From positions 7,128,501-7,192,500 of the forward strand of contig NZ_CP073766.1 in NCBI RefSeq assembly GCF_018255755.1: 64,000 bases of DNA, in the 5' to 3' direction. Position 1 is the first letter of the stretch. Every line of letters begins with the position of its first letter. Below are positions 25,866 through 34,047 of this stretch, piece after piece. A program made the translations under genes and the position numbers. The notes below the pieces were generated by a model. It worked only from the letters and a program-made list of their open reading frames with translations, was not told the DNA's origin and did no database searches. The DNA comes from Chitinophaga sp. HK235 (GTDB lineage: Bacteria > Bacteroidota > Bacteroidia > Chitinophagales > Chitinophagaceae).

Positions 25866-27002
25866 TTACCGCGGTTGTTGTTGCGTCACACAGTGTACCA
25901 TGCCTCCATTGGCAAACAGGTTGCGGCAATCGATCCCGACCACTTTTTTACCAGGATACAGCTGTTGAATGATGTTCATAGCCACCGCATCATTGGGATC
26001 ATTATATACGGGTACCAGTACGCTGTTGTTGGCGATGTAATAGTTGATATAGGAAGCTTTACCCAGGTTTTTCCCATAGGTGGTTACTACATCATTTTGT
26101 GTAAGCGGTACTTTTACAAATTTGTAGCCAACGGATGCCTTGTTGGTGGCAGCGTATAATTTATTGATATCATCCTGGGGGACCTGCCAGTAGATGAGAT
26201 CGTCGTTATTCATTGTTATGATCGTTGAAGCATTGGCGAATCTTGCAAATCCATCGATATGCATATCGGTGATATCGAGTCCTGCCTTACCTTCCAGCCA
26301 GATGAACCTGGTAACGCCCAGGTATTTGGTGAATATTGCTTCTGCCTGCTGTTGTGTCATGCCGGGATTCCGGTTGTTGTTTAAAACAGAACTTTTGCAG
26401 GCCATTAATGCCCCGTTCCCATCAATTTCCACACTGCCTCCTTCATTTATCATCACGCCATTGAGATCGATGACCGTGGAACGCTTGTCAGCAGCGATTT
26501 TTGAAGGTATGGCATTGCAGTTGGTGTAAGCTGCTTTCCGGCCCCAGCCATTGAATCCCCAGTCTTCAATCAATAATTTGCCGGATTTATCTTTTACAAA
26601 GATGGGCCCATTATCTCTTGCCCATACGTCATCGGTGGGATAGATGTTAAAATCTATATTATTTAAAGGTACCGCTTCCTTTTCCAGCAGTGCGGTGATC
26701 CTGTCCTGTTCGGTTTGGTCGTAAGCAACGATATGGACTTTTTCACCCTGCACCAGTTCTTTGGCCATGGCTATCCAGGTGGCATCCAGACGATTCCGGT
26801 AAGTGGTGCCATATTGATACTGATGGGGCCACTGGAGCCAGGTACCTTCATGAGGCCCTGATTCTTCCGGCATTGTATACAGGATGGCAGTCTCGGACGG
26901 AGCCGGGCCAGTGCCGGGGTCCGGCGTCAGGGAGGCAACCTCTTTATTACAGGATAACAGAAGTGCTGGTAAAAGCAAGAGTAGATTTTCCATTTTAAAC
27001 AT
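25866..27002 (-). CDS. peptidylarginine/agmatine deiminase-family lipoprotein
   Basis: About 378 residues from ATG 27002; an upstream extension to 27086 lacks a signal-peptide character. The lipobox LLLSC puts the lipidated cysteine at 18. Catalytic features of the PAD_porph family (PF04371) are intact: EGTWLQWPH, DDVWARDNGPIFV, NEGGSVEIDGNGALMA, DMHIDGFARF and the nucleophile Cys in ANGGMVHCVTQQ. These enzymes hydrolyse the guanidine group of agmatine or of peptidyl-arginine to ureido products plus ammonia. Lipidation and export point toward extracellular arginine or agmatine substrates rather than cytosolic polyamine synthesis. The upstream AraC/GyrI-like gene on the same strand ends 80 bp before it. 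Confidence 0.85.
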   Translation of the reverse strand: MFKMENLLLLLPALLLSCNKEVASLTPDPGTGPAPSETAILYTMPEESGPHEGTWLQWPHQYQYGTTYRNRLDATWIAMAKELVQGEKVHIVAYDQTEQDRITALLEKEAVPLNNIDFNIYPTDDVWARDNGPIFVKDKSGKLLIEDWGFNGWGRKAAYTNCNAIPSKIAADKRSTVIDLNGVMINEGGSVEIDGNGALMACKSSVLNNNRNPGMTQQQAEAIFTKYLGVTRFIWLEGKAGLDITDMHIDGFARFANASTIITMNNDDLIYWQVPQDDINKLYAATNKASVGYKFVKVPLTQNDVVTTYGKNLGKASYINYYIANNSVLVPVYNDPNDAVAMNIIQQLYPGKKVVGIDCRNLFANGGMVHCVTQQQPR

Positions 27003-27082
27003 GATTAATAATGCTGCTTTGTTTGATAATACAGCAAAACTAGGCGAACACGCAGGTGCAATGTTGTCCGAAATTGACAATC

Positions 27083-27937
27083 TCATTTAACCGGTAATAG
27101 TATATCTGTCAGTTGTTCTTCTTCCGTATCGGTATTATCAGGATGTTTGATATATCTTTCAATAATGGGTGTATGGTCAAACTCCAGTTCTGATTCCAGT
27201 ATCCAGCCTGAATAAATGTTTTTATATGTTTCCTCTATTGTTTCATAAGTTCCTGTGTGAATAAACCGCGCGTATCGACCGCCCAGTATCATTTTGGAAG
27301 GGAGGGTCTCATGCCTCGCCTGTACGGAAGAGCAGGCATCATACCTGCAATCCAGTTCCTCTCTTATTAATGGCTCATCCGCTATCACTCCAAAGTAAGT
27401 TGTACCGGTACCAGGAAATTCATGCTGCATAAACCGTTCCCATAACAATTCGATTTCATTGTTTTCATAGGGGATGAATGCGCTTTCATAATATACCTGA
27501 ACAGATGGCAGGTAGATGATTTCAGGCTGTAATATTACATCGGATTCAACCGGAGTAATATCAGCTTCGCTGAATAATAGTGTTTTGTTGGATTTCGCTT
27601 CTTTGGGAGAACAGTTGAATTGTTGTTTAAAAGCTTTGGAGAAGGAAGACAGGTTGGCGAATCCGACTTTGAGCGCAATGGAAGTAATGTTTTCTTTCGT
27701 GTACAGCATTAATTTATATGCATTCTCCACCCTGAGTCTTTTCTGATACGCGCCGATGGTTTCCCCGCAGGTATATTTGAAAATCCGCTGAATATTCCGG
27801 TAGGAGTAATGTGATACCTCTTCCAGTTGCTTTATTGAAATGGGCTGGTCATAGTTTTTTTCAATAAAGTGGAGTGTGTTATAAACACAATGCAGATTGG
27901 AGGAGCTGTTCCCGTTCATTCCCATGCTTTTTAGCAA
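27083..27937 (-). CDS. AraC-family regulator with GyrI-like effector domain
   Basis: A 284-residue regulator. Residues about 15-115 hold two helix-turn-helix motifs (ISIKQLEEVSHYSYRNIQRIFK and ITSIALKVGFANLSSFSKAFKQ), and the rest is a GyrI/SOUL-type small-molecule-binding domain (YFGVIADEPL..., GRYARFIHTGTYETIEETYKNI). This MarA/Rob-like arrangement usually senses hydrophobic compounds. It precedes the deiminase gene on the same strand, so co-transcription is possible. ATGs at 27925 and 27919 are alternative starts a few codons in. Confidence 0.87.
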   Translation of the reverse strand: MLKSMGMNGNSSSNLHCVYNTLHFIEKNYDQPISIKQLEEVSHYSYRNIQRIFKYTCGETIGAYQKRLRVENAYKLMLYTKENITSIALKVGFANLSSFSKAFKQQFNCSPKEAKSNKTLLFSEADITPVESDVILQPEIIYLPSVQVYYESAFIPYENNEIELLWERFMQHEFPGTGTTYFGVIADEPLIREELDCRYDACSSVQARHETLPSKMILGGRYARFIHTGTYETIEETYKNIYSGWILESELEFDHTPIIERYIKHPDNTDTEEEQLTDILLPVK

Positions 27938-28073
27938 TACAAATTTCCGGAATTAAAGTGAAAACTGAATTTTTTATGCTGCGCATAGGGGTAAACCGTT
28001 CTCTTCCCGTCGTAAACATACATGCATGTTTTTTTGCGGGAATTCCCCATTACCATTTTTTAAAATCTTTATT

Positions 28074-29183
28074 ATGAGAACCATTATTCCCATTCTACTG
28101 GCTATCGTATGTTTTTCCTGTCACAAAACAAATGAAGATCCATCTCCGGAAACACCAGGCCAGGAAACGGGCACCTTTGAAGAAGCCAACATAGACAAAG
28201 ACAAAATCCTCAAACTGGAAAATGAGATTAACAGTGGTAAGTACAATATCCACAGTCTTATTATTCTTCGGAAAAACAAACTCATATATGAACACTATTT
28301 TACCGGAGACGACGCCGTTTTTCCCAATCCGGTAGGCAAAGTGCCCCATACGAGGGATAGTTTGCATGATTGCAGGAGCGTTACCAAAAGTATTATATCC
28401 GCCTGTGTGGGTATCGCGCTGAAGCAAGGGAAGATCAAAAGCATCGATGACAGGATATTTGATTATTTCCCCGGCTACCAGCAATATGCTACAGGGGATA
28501 AGGCTGATATCACCATCCGTCACCTGCTGACGATGAGCCCAGGGCTTGACTGGAATGAACGTATATCTTATGCAGATCCCGACAACAGTGAGCGGCAGAT
28601 GCTGGAAGCACAGGACCCTACTGGTTTTGTATTACAATGCAAAAGCGCTGCTAAACCCGGTACTGTTTTTAACTATAGCGGCGGCAACACTCACCTGCTC
28701 GGACAGATCGTAGAAAAAAGCACGGGAATGACTATACGGGAATTTGCTAGCCGTTATCTTTTTCAACCGTTGGGAATAGAGCAGTTCTTCTGGACTACAC
28801 GTCCGGATGGTATTGCGTGGATGCCTTCCGGTCTTCGTATGCGCCCCATTGACATGGCTAAGGTAGGTCGCCTGTATATGCAACAGGGACAATGGCAAGG
28901 GCAGCAGCTGCTCCCTGCGTCCTGGATTGCGCAGTCTACCCGCTGGACTGTCAACAGCAGCGAAGATGGTGTAGGCTACGGTTTTCAGTTCTGGTGTTTG
29001 CGGCCGCAGATAGCCGGACAACAGGTAGAGATGGCACAAGCTGCAGGCAACGGTGGTCAGACGATTTCCATGATACCTTCTCTCGATCTGGAAGTAGTGA
29101 TGACTGCCGGATATTATAACGATGAGACAGATATCGTTAATAAAGTGCTGGTAGAAGAAGTGTTGAGTGCAGTGAAGAAATAA
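28074..29183 (+). CDS. class C beta-lactamase-like serine hydrolase, lipoprotein
   Basis: About 369 residues from ATG 28074 (MRTIIPILLAIVCFSCHK), with lipobox cysteine C16. The S-x-x-K motif is S102-V-T-K105, the Y-x-N-type motif reads Y201-S-G203, and GNGGQTIS near the end is the third (H/K-x-G-like) element. RHLLTMSPGLDW and IEQFFWTTRPDG are typical of the Beta-lactamase family PF00144, which includes esterases and D-aminopeptidases as well as AmpC-like enzymes. Because the second motif is YSG rather than YxN, esterase or peptidase activity is more likely than beta-lactam resistance. A hairpin follows 30 bp downstream. Confidence 0.87.
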   Translation: MRTIIPILLAIVCFSCHKTNEDPSPETPGQETGTFEEANIDKDKILKLENEINSGKYNIHSLIILRKNKLIYEHYFTGDDAVFPNPVGKVPHTRDSLHDCRSVTKSIISACVGIALKQGKIKSIDDRIFDYFPGYQQYATGDKADITIRHLLTMSPGLDWNERISYADPDNSERQMLEAQDPTGFVLQCKSAAKPGTVFNYSGGNTHLLGQIVEKSTGMTIREFASRYLFQPLGIEQFFWTTRPDGIAWMPSGLRMRPIDMAKVGRLYMQQGQWQGQQLLPASWIAQSTRWTVNSSEDGVGYGFQFWCLRPQIAGQQVEMAQAAGNGGQTISMIPSLDLEVVMTAGYYNDETDIVNKVLVEEVLSAVKK

Positions 29184-29212
29184 AATAAACGTTTTTCGTT
29201 AACTGGAAACTA

Positions 29213-29248
29213 CAAGAGCCTTGTAAGTATTGACTTACAAGGCTCTTG
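29213..29248 (+). terminator. hairpin with the recurring CTTGTAAGT core
   Basis: A perfect 16-bp stem (CAAGAGCCTTGTAAGT / ACTTACAAGGCTCTTG) with loop ATTG. The central 22 nt are identical to the centre of the hairpin at 23091-23122. No T run follows, so termination may be weak. Confidence 0.65.
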
Positions 29249-29363
29249 CATGCAGTAGGATTCCCCACGCTTTCCACGTGTATGGTGGATTCAGTACGTT
29301 AAACGATATTGCTGTTAATTAAGAGCTATCCGGACAGCTATGAATGACCCTTAAAAAAACGTT

Positions 29364-31046
29364 ATGAAAAAGCTCTTTTTTAACACAGCCCTGTTGCTGG
29401 TTGGACTCATTTGTTCCACCATTTCTGTATCTGCTCAAATAGCCGCTGCGCTGGAACCCTATTTTACATCTTACACGAGATTTGTTACCAGCAATCCACG
29501 CGATAAGGAGGTTTTAATGTACCAGTATAATAGACTGGTAAAAGACAGCTCAAGCCTCAAAACCAGATTAACTTCCACTTTCCCGGGCAAAACATTTTCG
29601 AATTTCAACTTTCTCATAGTGGGTGGTTACGGTACAAATACCCCTGTCAGAAGTATTGGTGATGGCCAGGCATCAGATTTGGACCTTAATATGCTTTTTA
29701 AGATAGACAATGGCGCACAGGCTACTATTTCAGCCTTTACATTTAAAACGCAGGTCCAAAGCTGGTTAACAAGTATTTTCACCAATACTGCCTATTCCCA
29801 CTACTATCTTACAATGAAAGATCCTGTTATAGAAATAAAGGCTGATACTACTTTTCCTGATGGTACCAGACTGGATTACCACATGGATTTGGGATCTTTT
29901 AACCAGTTGAATAATCCTCAAAACCCGAATTGCCATCCAAGTAAATTGTGTTCTCAGATGGCGTGGGGGACAACAAGTGATAATGCGATAGGCGGGGCCA
30001 CCTGGGAGGAGACAGAGTCACCAGGTTTCGTTGGGGATTTTAACGGAAAATTTCCGGAAGGAGCTACGACCGGTGACAGAGTGCTGAGTGTTTGTAAAAT
30101 GTTGAAGTACTGGAATAAGTACGCGAATAAAGATATTGCTAATCCGGATAATGTTCCTCCGTCTATTACCTACCTGATCGGTGCTTATAACTGGATTCCT
30201 CCGTCAACGACTAATTACCGGCTGCAACTACTGACAGCTGAAGTAGATAGTTTGCGTAAGAATATATTTAATAACAACTGTACCTCTGTAGCAGGCGCTC
30301 ACCTGGATGTACCATTTTATACTTCTATGGACCCCAATGTGCTGAGAAAAATGAGCCCGGCTGCACTGACAAAATTTTGTGATTCCCTGAAAAAATTGTC
30401 TGATACCTTACACTATGTTTCAACGCTGCCCAGTACGAGTTTGAACAGAGGACTGGCGGCATTAAGTAATGTATTTCCGGATTTCAATAATCTGGCTCCG
30501 GGCATTTACAACATTTATTCCTATCACAGTAAGAAGCTCATTTACCCCAAGAATGGAGGTGTGGCCGATGGCGATACGATTGTACAATACAGCTACAGCA
30601 ACGATTCCATTAAAAAATGGGAAATAGGCAATATTGAGGCAGCTCAGGGAAAATTCTATTATGTTGCTAAAAATCTGAAGAGTAAAAAAGTAATGGATGT
30701 TTTCGGCGGATCATATACACAGGGAACGCCGGTTATACAATACCGCTTTGGTAATGCTGATAATCAAAAATGGGAACTGGTGTTTTTAAGGTATGTAGAT
30801 GCTGACAACAAAAAGCTGTATCAACTGGTGTGTAAGAGAAGTGGTCTGTTGCTGGATGTTACAGGAGCTTCATATGATGATAATGCGGTAGTGGAACAAT
30901 GGGATTATAATGGTGGTAATAATCAGAAATGGTATTTTGTAGAAGTGCCGGCCAGTTCCATTGTCATGAAGCCAGCTGCTGCTTCAAACGAAAATAAGGT
31001 AGCTGCTCAGGAAAGTGTCATAAAAAATAATACAGGCTCAAAATAA
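29364..31046 (+). CDS. exported nucleotidyltransferase-like protein with ricin-type lectin domain
   Basis: A 560-residue protein. Residues 1-25 are a signal peptide ending VSAQ. Residues about 70-330 carry a polymerase-beta nucleotidyltransferase pattern like CD-NTase/OAS enzymes: G87-G-Y-G-T-N-T93 (compare GSYxxGT), D105-L-D107 in SDLDLNMLF, and D175 in YHMDLGSF, giving the usual three acidic residues. Residues about 390-530 form a beta-trefoil with three Q/K-x-W repeats (KKWEI, NQKWEL, NQKWYF), the ricin-B/CBM13 type. Export of such an enzyme is odd because its nucleotide substrates are cytosolic. It may act on extracellular targets or be delivered to other cells; I cannot tell which. It is monocistronic, flanked by hairpins. 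Confidence 0.68.
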   Translation: MKKLFFNTALLLVGLICSTISVSAQIAAALEPYFTSYTRFVTSNPRDKEVLMYQYNRLVKDSSSLKTRLTSTFPGKTFSNFNFLIVGGYGTNTPVRSIGDGQASDLDLNMLFKIDNGAQATISAFTFKTQVQSWLTSIFTNTAYSHYYLTMKDPVIEIKADTTFPDGTRLDYHMDLGSFNQLNNPQNPNCHPSKLCSQMAWGTTSDNAIGGATWEETESPGFVGDFNGKFPEGATTGDRVLSVCKMLKYWNKYANKDIANPDNVPPSITYLIGAYNWIPPSTTNYRLQLLTAEVDSLRKNIFNNNCTSVAGAHLDVPFYTSMDPNVLRKMSPAALTKFCDSLKKLSDTLHYVSTLPSTSLNRGLAALSNVFPDFNNLAPGIYNIYSYHSKKLIYPKNGGVADGDTIVQYSYSNDSIKKWEIGNIEAAQGKFYYVAKNLKSKKVMDVFGGSYTQGTPVIQYRFGNADNQKWELVFLRYVDADNKKLYQLVCKRSGLLLDVTGASYDDNAVVEQWDYNGGNNQKWYFVEVPASSIVMKPAAASNENKVAAQESVIKNNTGSK

Positions 31047-31084
31047 TGATGGTTGTCTCACAATGGAAAAGGACTGACCGAAAG

Positions 31085-31142
31085 GGCCCCTTCATTTTAA
31101 TATTTAAATATTGAAATATTTAAATATTAAAATGAAGGGGCC
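31085..31142 (+). terminator. very long perfect hairpin
   Basis: A perfect 27-bp inverted repeat starts GGCCCCTTCATTTTAATATT and closes with its reverse complement ending GAAGGGGCC, around loop TGAA. It follows the exported nucleotidyltransferase-like gene by 38 bp. A GC-rich base and AT-rich upper stem suggest termination or an mRNA-end stabiliser. Confidence 0.8.
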
Positions 31143-31283
31143 TTAATTTAAAATTTTACTTTTAAAAATAAATAAGGATAAAATTATCCTTAATAGATAT
31201 ATTTGCTCCATGAATACTGTTTTATGGCAAAATGGGGTCTTATAAACAACCTGCTTAATCCCCGTAACCGGGGCGGTGCTGAG

Positions 31284-31709
31284 ATGAATAAAACGATAAC
31301 CGGTTTCCTGGAACAGCAGACCTGTGCCACGATCTGCTGCATAAACGAAGACGACGTCCCTTATTGTTTCAATTGTTATTATGTATTTGAACCGGCCTGT
31401 GGTTTGATTTATTTCAAATCTTCGGAGAAAGCCTATCATGCTGCTTTGCTGGAAAACAATCCGGCTGTTGCCGGTACTATACTCCCCGACAAACTTAATA
31501 AGCTGGCAACAAAGGGTATTCAATGGCAGGGTTACATACAGGAAGCACCGCATCCTTTAACGCTTGATGCAGCGGAAGCCTACCATCACAAGATTCCGAT
31601 GGCGCGGGCCATCAAAGGAAAAGTATACACTATCCGGCTCAACGCTTTAAAGATGACGGACAGCCAACTGGGTTTTGGCAGGAAACACATATGGAGAAGA
31701 GAAGAATAA
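31284..31709 (+). CDS. pyridoxamine 5'-phosphate oxidase-fold (FMN split barrel) protein
   Basis: About 141 residues from ATG 31284 (MNKTITGFLEQQTC); earlier ATGs at 31203 and 31224 would add a region with no family match. Blocks CATICCINEDDVPYCFNCYYVF, LIYFKSSEKAYHAALL and NPAVAGTILP follow the general-stress/PNPOx-like split-barrel pattern, in which the barrel binds FMN or heme. It starts an apparent two-gene unit with the 583-residue protein downstream, 13 bp away. Substrate unknown; flavin-dependent reduction of a small molecule is likely. Confidence 0.78.
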   Translation: MNKTITGFLEQQTCATICCINEDDVPYCFNCYYVFEPACGLIYFKSSEKAYHAALLENNPAVAGTILPDKLNKLATKGIQWQGYIQEAPHPLTLDAAEAYHHKIPMARAIKGKVYTIRLNALKMTDSQLGFGRKHIWRREE

Positions 31710-31722
31710 AAAAATAAGTAAC

Positions 31723-33474
31723 ATGCATACATTTCATATCCCGGTAATGGGATTGGCCTACACGGTCGATAGCCCGATCAAAGTGGCGCGCTTTGGCATC
31801 TCGTCAGTTATTTCAATTGTGGAAGACCGGCTGATGGAAATGATGAGAAAGCATTACTATCCCACCATCAACCGGGAGTACACGTCTATAACTGTCTATG
31901 AAGAGAACCACCGGGAAAAAAGAATCACCGATTACCTGAATCTGGTCAATACAATTGTCCAGGCCCAGATGGAAAAACTCAGGAAAGCTGCATTTGAAAA
32001 GGGCTCCGAAATAGTAAAGTATTTTGAAATGCTGCCGGAGGACTCCCTGCTGAAGAATCTTTACCAGAAGATGCTTCATGTCACCAATACAACAGAGAAA
32101 ATGGACCTGCAGGCGTTTTTACGCACACAAATAAAGCCTGGCGCCATTGATGTGAACATCATGACAAAAACGGTAGACCCTATTACGGCATTGAAGGGAT
32201 ATGTGAACAGCGATCTTACGGATTCATCAGTTGTTTTTTCTGCCGGTATGGACCCCCGGTTGTATAACTACCTGGAAGAATGCAGCCAGTTTGATGCAGA
32301 TGCAGCAGGCGTTTTCAGGAAGAAGGTGATCGTTAAGGTGAGTGATTACCGTTCTGCCCTGATTCAGGGAAAATACCTTGCTAAAAAGGGAATCTGGGTG
32401 AGTGAGTTCAGGATTGAATCCGGTTTGAATTGCGGTGGACATGCCTTTGCTACAGAAGGATTCCTGCTGGGACCCATCATGGAAGAATTCAAATGCAACA
32501 GGAAAGAACTCATTGCTTCGTTGTTTGACCTGTACCAGGCTGCTGTAAAACGGAAAAGCGGCCGGGAGATTACCGACCCGCCTGAACTGAAGTATTCCGT
32601 ACAGGGCGGCATAGGCACCTGCGAAGAAGATGAGTTCCTGCGTAATCATTACGAGGTGGCAGGCACGGGATGGGGTACCCCTTTTCTACTGGTGCCTGAG
32701 GCTACGACAGTCGATGAAGCTACGCTGAAACTATTATGTGCTGCTAAGGAAAAGGATGTGGTACTGAGCAACAGTTCTCCATTAGGCGCCCGGTTTCATT
32801 ACCTGAAAGGTACCACCGGCGAAAGCGAAAGGTTGTCCCGCATCGCCAAAGACAAACCGGGAAGCCCATGTACGGAGAAGCACCTCACGTTTAATACTGA
32901 ATTTACAGCAGAACCCATTTGTACAGCTTCGCACAAATACCAGCAGTTAAAGATCGCTCAACTGCAATCGCTTAATTTACCCGATGCCGAATATAAAAAG
33001 CAGCGTGACAGTGTATTGGAAAAGGAATGTTTGTGCGTAGGACTGAGCAACTCCGCCGCGATCCATTATGACGAGAAATTCGTCAGAACACTGAATGCAG
33101 TAACCGTTTGCCCCGGACCGAATATTGTCAATTTTTCAAAGGTGGTTTCGCTGCAAACGATGACGGATCATATATACGGCCGAACCGATATTCTTAGCAA
33201 TCCCGACAGGCCGCACATGTTTATCGCGGAAATGCGGTTATATATCGCCTACCTGAAGGAACACCTGGAAAGCGACAGCCTTTCAGACCAGCTATCAAAA
33301 AGAACAAAATATTATTCCGCCTTTTTTCATAATCTGAATGAAGGGATCAGGTATTACCAAAAATTGGCGGATGCTGTGACAGCCGCGGGGGACAAGTTCA
33401 TGGCACAACTGCAGCATGCTTATGCAGAGTTGGAATTGTTGAATTGCCGGTATATGGTGAGCGCTGTTTCGTAA
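31723..33474 (+). CDS. conserved hypothetical protein, possibly TIM-barrel flavoenzyme-like
   Basis: About 583 residues from ATG 31723. I do not recognise the family with confidence. It has ordered blocks suggestive of an alpha/beta barrel: WVSEFRIESGLNCGGHAFATEG, SVQGGIGTCEEDEFLRNHYEV and GTGWGTPFLLVPEATTVDE, and several conserved-looking cysteines (NCGG, GTCEED, ECLCVGLSN). The middle is faintly like nitronate monooxygenase or FMN-binding glutamate-synthase barrels. The C-terminal ~120 residues are helical. No signal peptide or membrane segment. Immediate linkage to a PNPOx-fold gene suggests a redox partnership. A good terminator follows. Confidence 0.6.
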   Translation: MHTFHIPVMGLAYTVDSPIKVARFGISSVISIVEDRLMEMMRKHYYPTINREYTSITVYEENHREKRITDYLNLVNTIVQAQMEKLRKAAFEKGSEIVKYFEMLPEDSLLKNLYQKMLHVTNTTEKMDLQAFLRTQIKPGAIDVNIMTKTVDPITALKGYVNSDLTDSSVVFSAGMDPRLYNYLEECSQFDADAAGVFRKKVIVKVSDYRSALIQGKYLAKKGIWVSEFRIESGLNCGGHAFATEGFLLGPIMEEFKCNRKELIASLFDLYQAAVKRKSGREITDPPELKYSVQGGIGTCEEDEFLRNHYEVAGTGWGTPFLLVPEATTVDEATLKLLCAAKEKDVVLSNSSPLGARFHYLKGTTGESERLSRIAKDKPGSPCTEKHLTFNTEFTAEPICTASHKYQQLKIAQLQSLNLPDAEYKKQRDSVLEKECLCVGLSNSAAIHYDEKFVRTLNAVTVCPGPNIVNFSKVVSLQTMTDHIYGRTDILSNPDRPHMFIAEMRLYIAYLKEHLESDSLSDQLSKRTKYYSAFFHNLNEGIRYYQKLADAVTAAGDKFMAQLQHAYAELELLNCRYMVSAVS

Positions 33475-33518
33475 GACCACATTGGTTTTTGCGGTTAAAT
33501 TGAAAGCACTTAAAAAAG

Positions 33519-33552
33519 GAAGGTCGGATTTTATCTGACCTTTCTTTTTTTT
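33519..33552 (+). terminator. rho-independent terminator
   Basis: AAGGTCGGAT / ATCTGACCTT arms with one mismatch and a 3-nt loop, followed by a run of nine T (TCTTTTTTTTT). It lies 45 bp past the preceding stop, between convergent genes. Confidence 0.85.
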
Positions 33553-33567
33553 TAGTGGCAGGCAATT

Positions 33568-33966
33568 TTACTCTTTCGGGAAGTCTTCCATTTGTTTTGA
33601 AAATTGTTTGGACTGTTTTCCGCCATTAATAACTGCCCATTCTGCCATGGCATATAAAACAGGTCTTAATTCCCTGCCTTTTTTTGAAAGTTGATACGTT
33701 ACATAAGGCGGAACAACGGGCTTTGATTTTCGTATGATCAGTCCGTCAATTTCCAGCTGTTTCAATTGTTGTATCAATACTTTTTCAGTGATGTCCGGAA
33801 TTGACTTTTTAAGTTCACTGTATCGTTTTGTTCCTGTTAGTAAGTTGAACAGAATAATCGGCTTCCAGTATCCGCCAATCCTCTCCATTACAAATGTTAC
33901 CGGACAATTGGCATACGCATTGTTTTTGTTCTCTTGTATAACCGAAGTTTCTTTTACTGCTGTCAT
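33568..33966 (-). CDS. HxlR-family winged-helix regulator
   Basis: A 132-residue repressor. The HxlR hallmark is clear: NCPVTFVMERIGGYWKPIILF with the redox-sensitive-type Cys before the first helix, then GTKRYSELKKSIPDITEKVL, and LKQLEIDGLIIRKSKPVVPPYVTYQLS forming the wing. It is divergent from the NmrA-like gene at 34048, and a 12-bp palindrome with 8-bp spacer lies between them, the usual HxlR arrangement. It probably represses both genes in the absence of an electrophile or oxidant signal. Confidence 0.9.
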   Translation of the reverse strand: MTAVKETSVIQENKNNAYANCPVTFVMERIGGYWKPIILFNLLTGTKRYSELKKSIPDITEKVLIQQLKQLEIDGLIIRKSKPVVPPYVTYQLSKKGRELRPVLYAMAEWAVINGGKQSKQFSKQMEDFPKE

Positions 33967-33994
33967 ATGTATACATACTATAGGGTAAGTACTT

Positions 33995-34026
33995 GTACAA
34001 AAGTAAGTGCTATTTTACTTTTGTAC
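33995..34026. promoter_or_regulatory. candidate HxlR operator
   Basis: A perfect 12-bp inverted repeat GTACAAAAGTAA / TTACTTTTGTAC with 8-bp spacer lies 21 bp before the NmrA-like start and 28 bp before the HxlR start. HxlR/QorR-type regulators bind such palindromes in divergent promoters. Confidence 0.75.
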
Positions 34027-34047
34027 CAGAAAATTTAAACAAAATAT

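Noticed and set aside
28074..29183. AmpC-type beta-lactamase resistance gene
   Set aside because: The second active-site motif is YSG rather than YxN and the protein is a lipoprotein, which fits esterase/peptidase relatives better.
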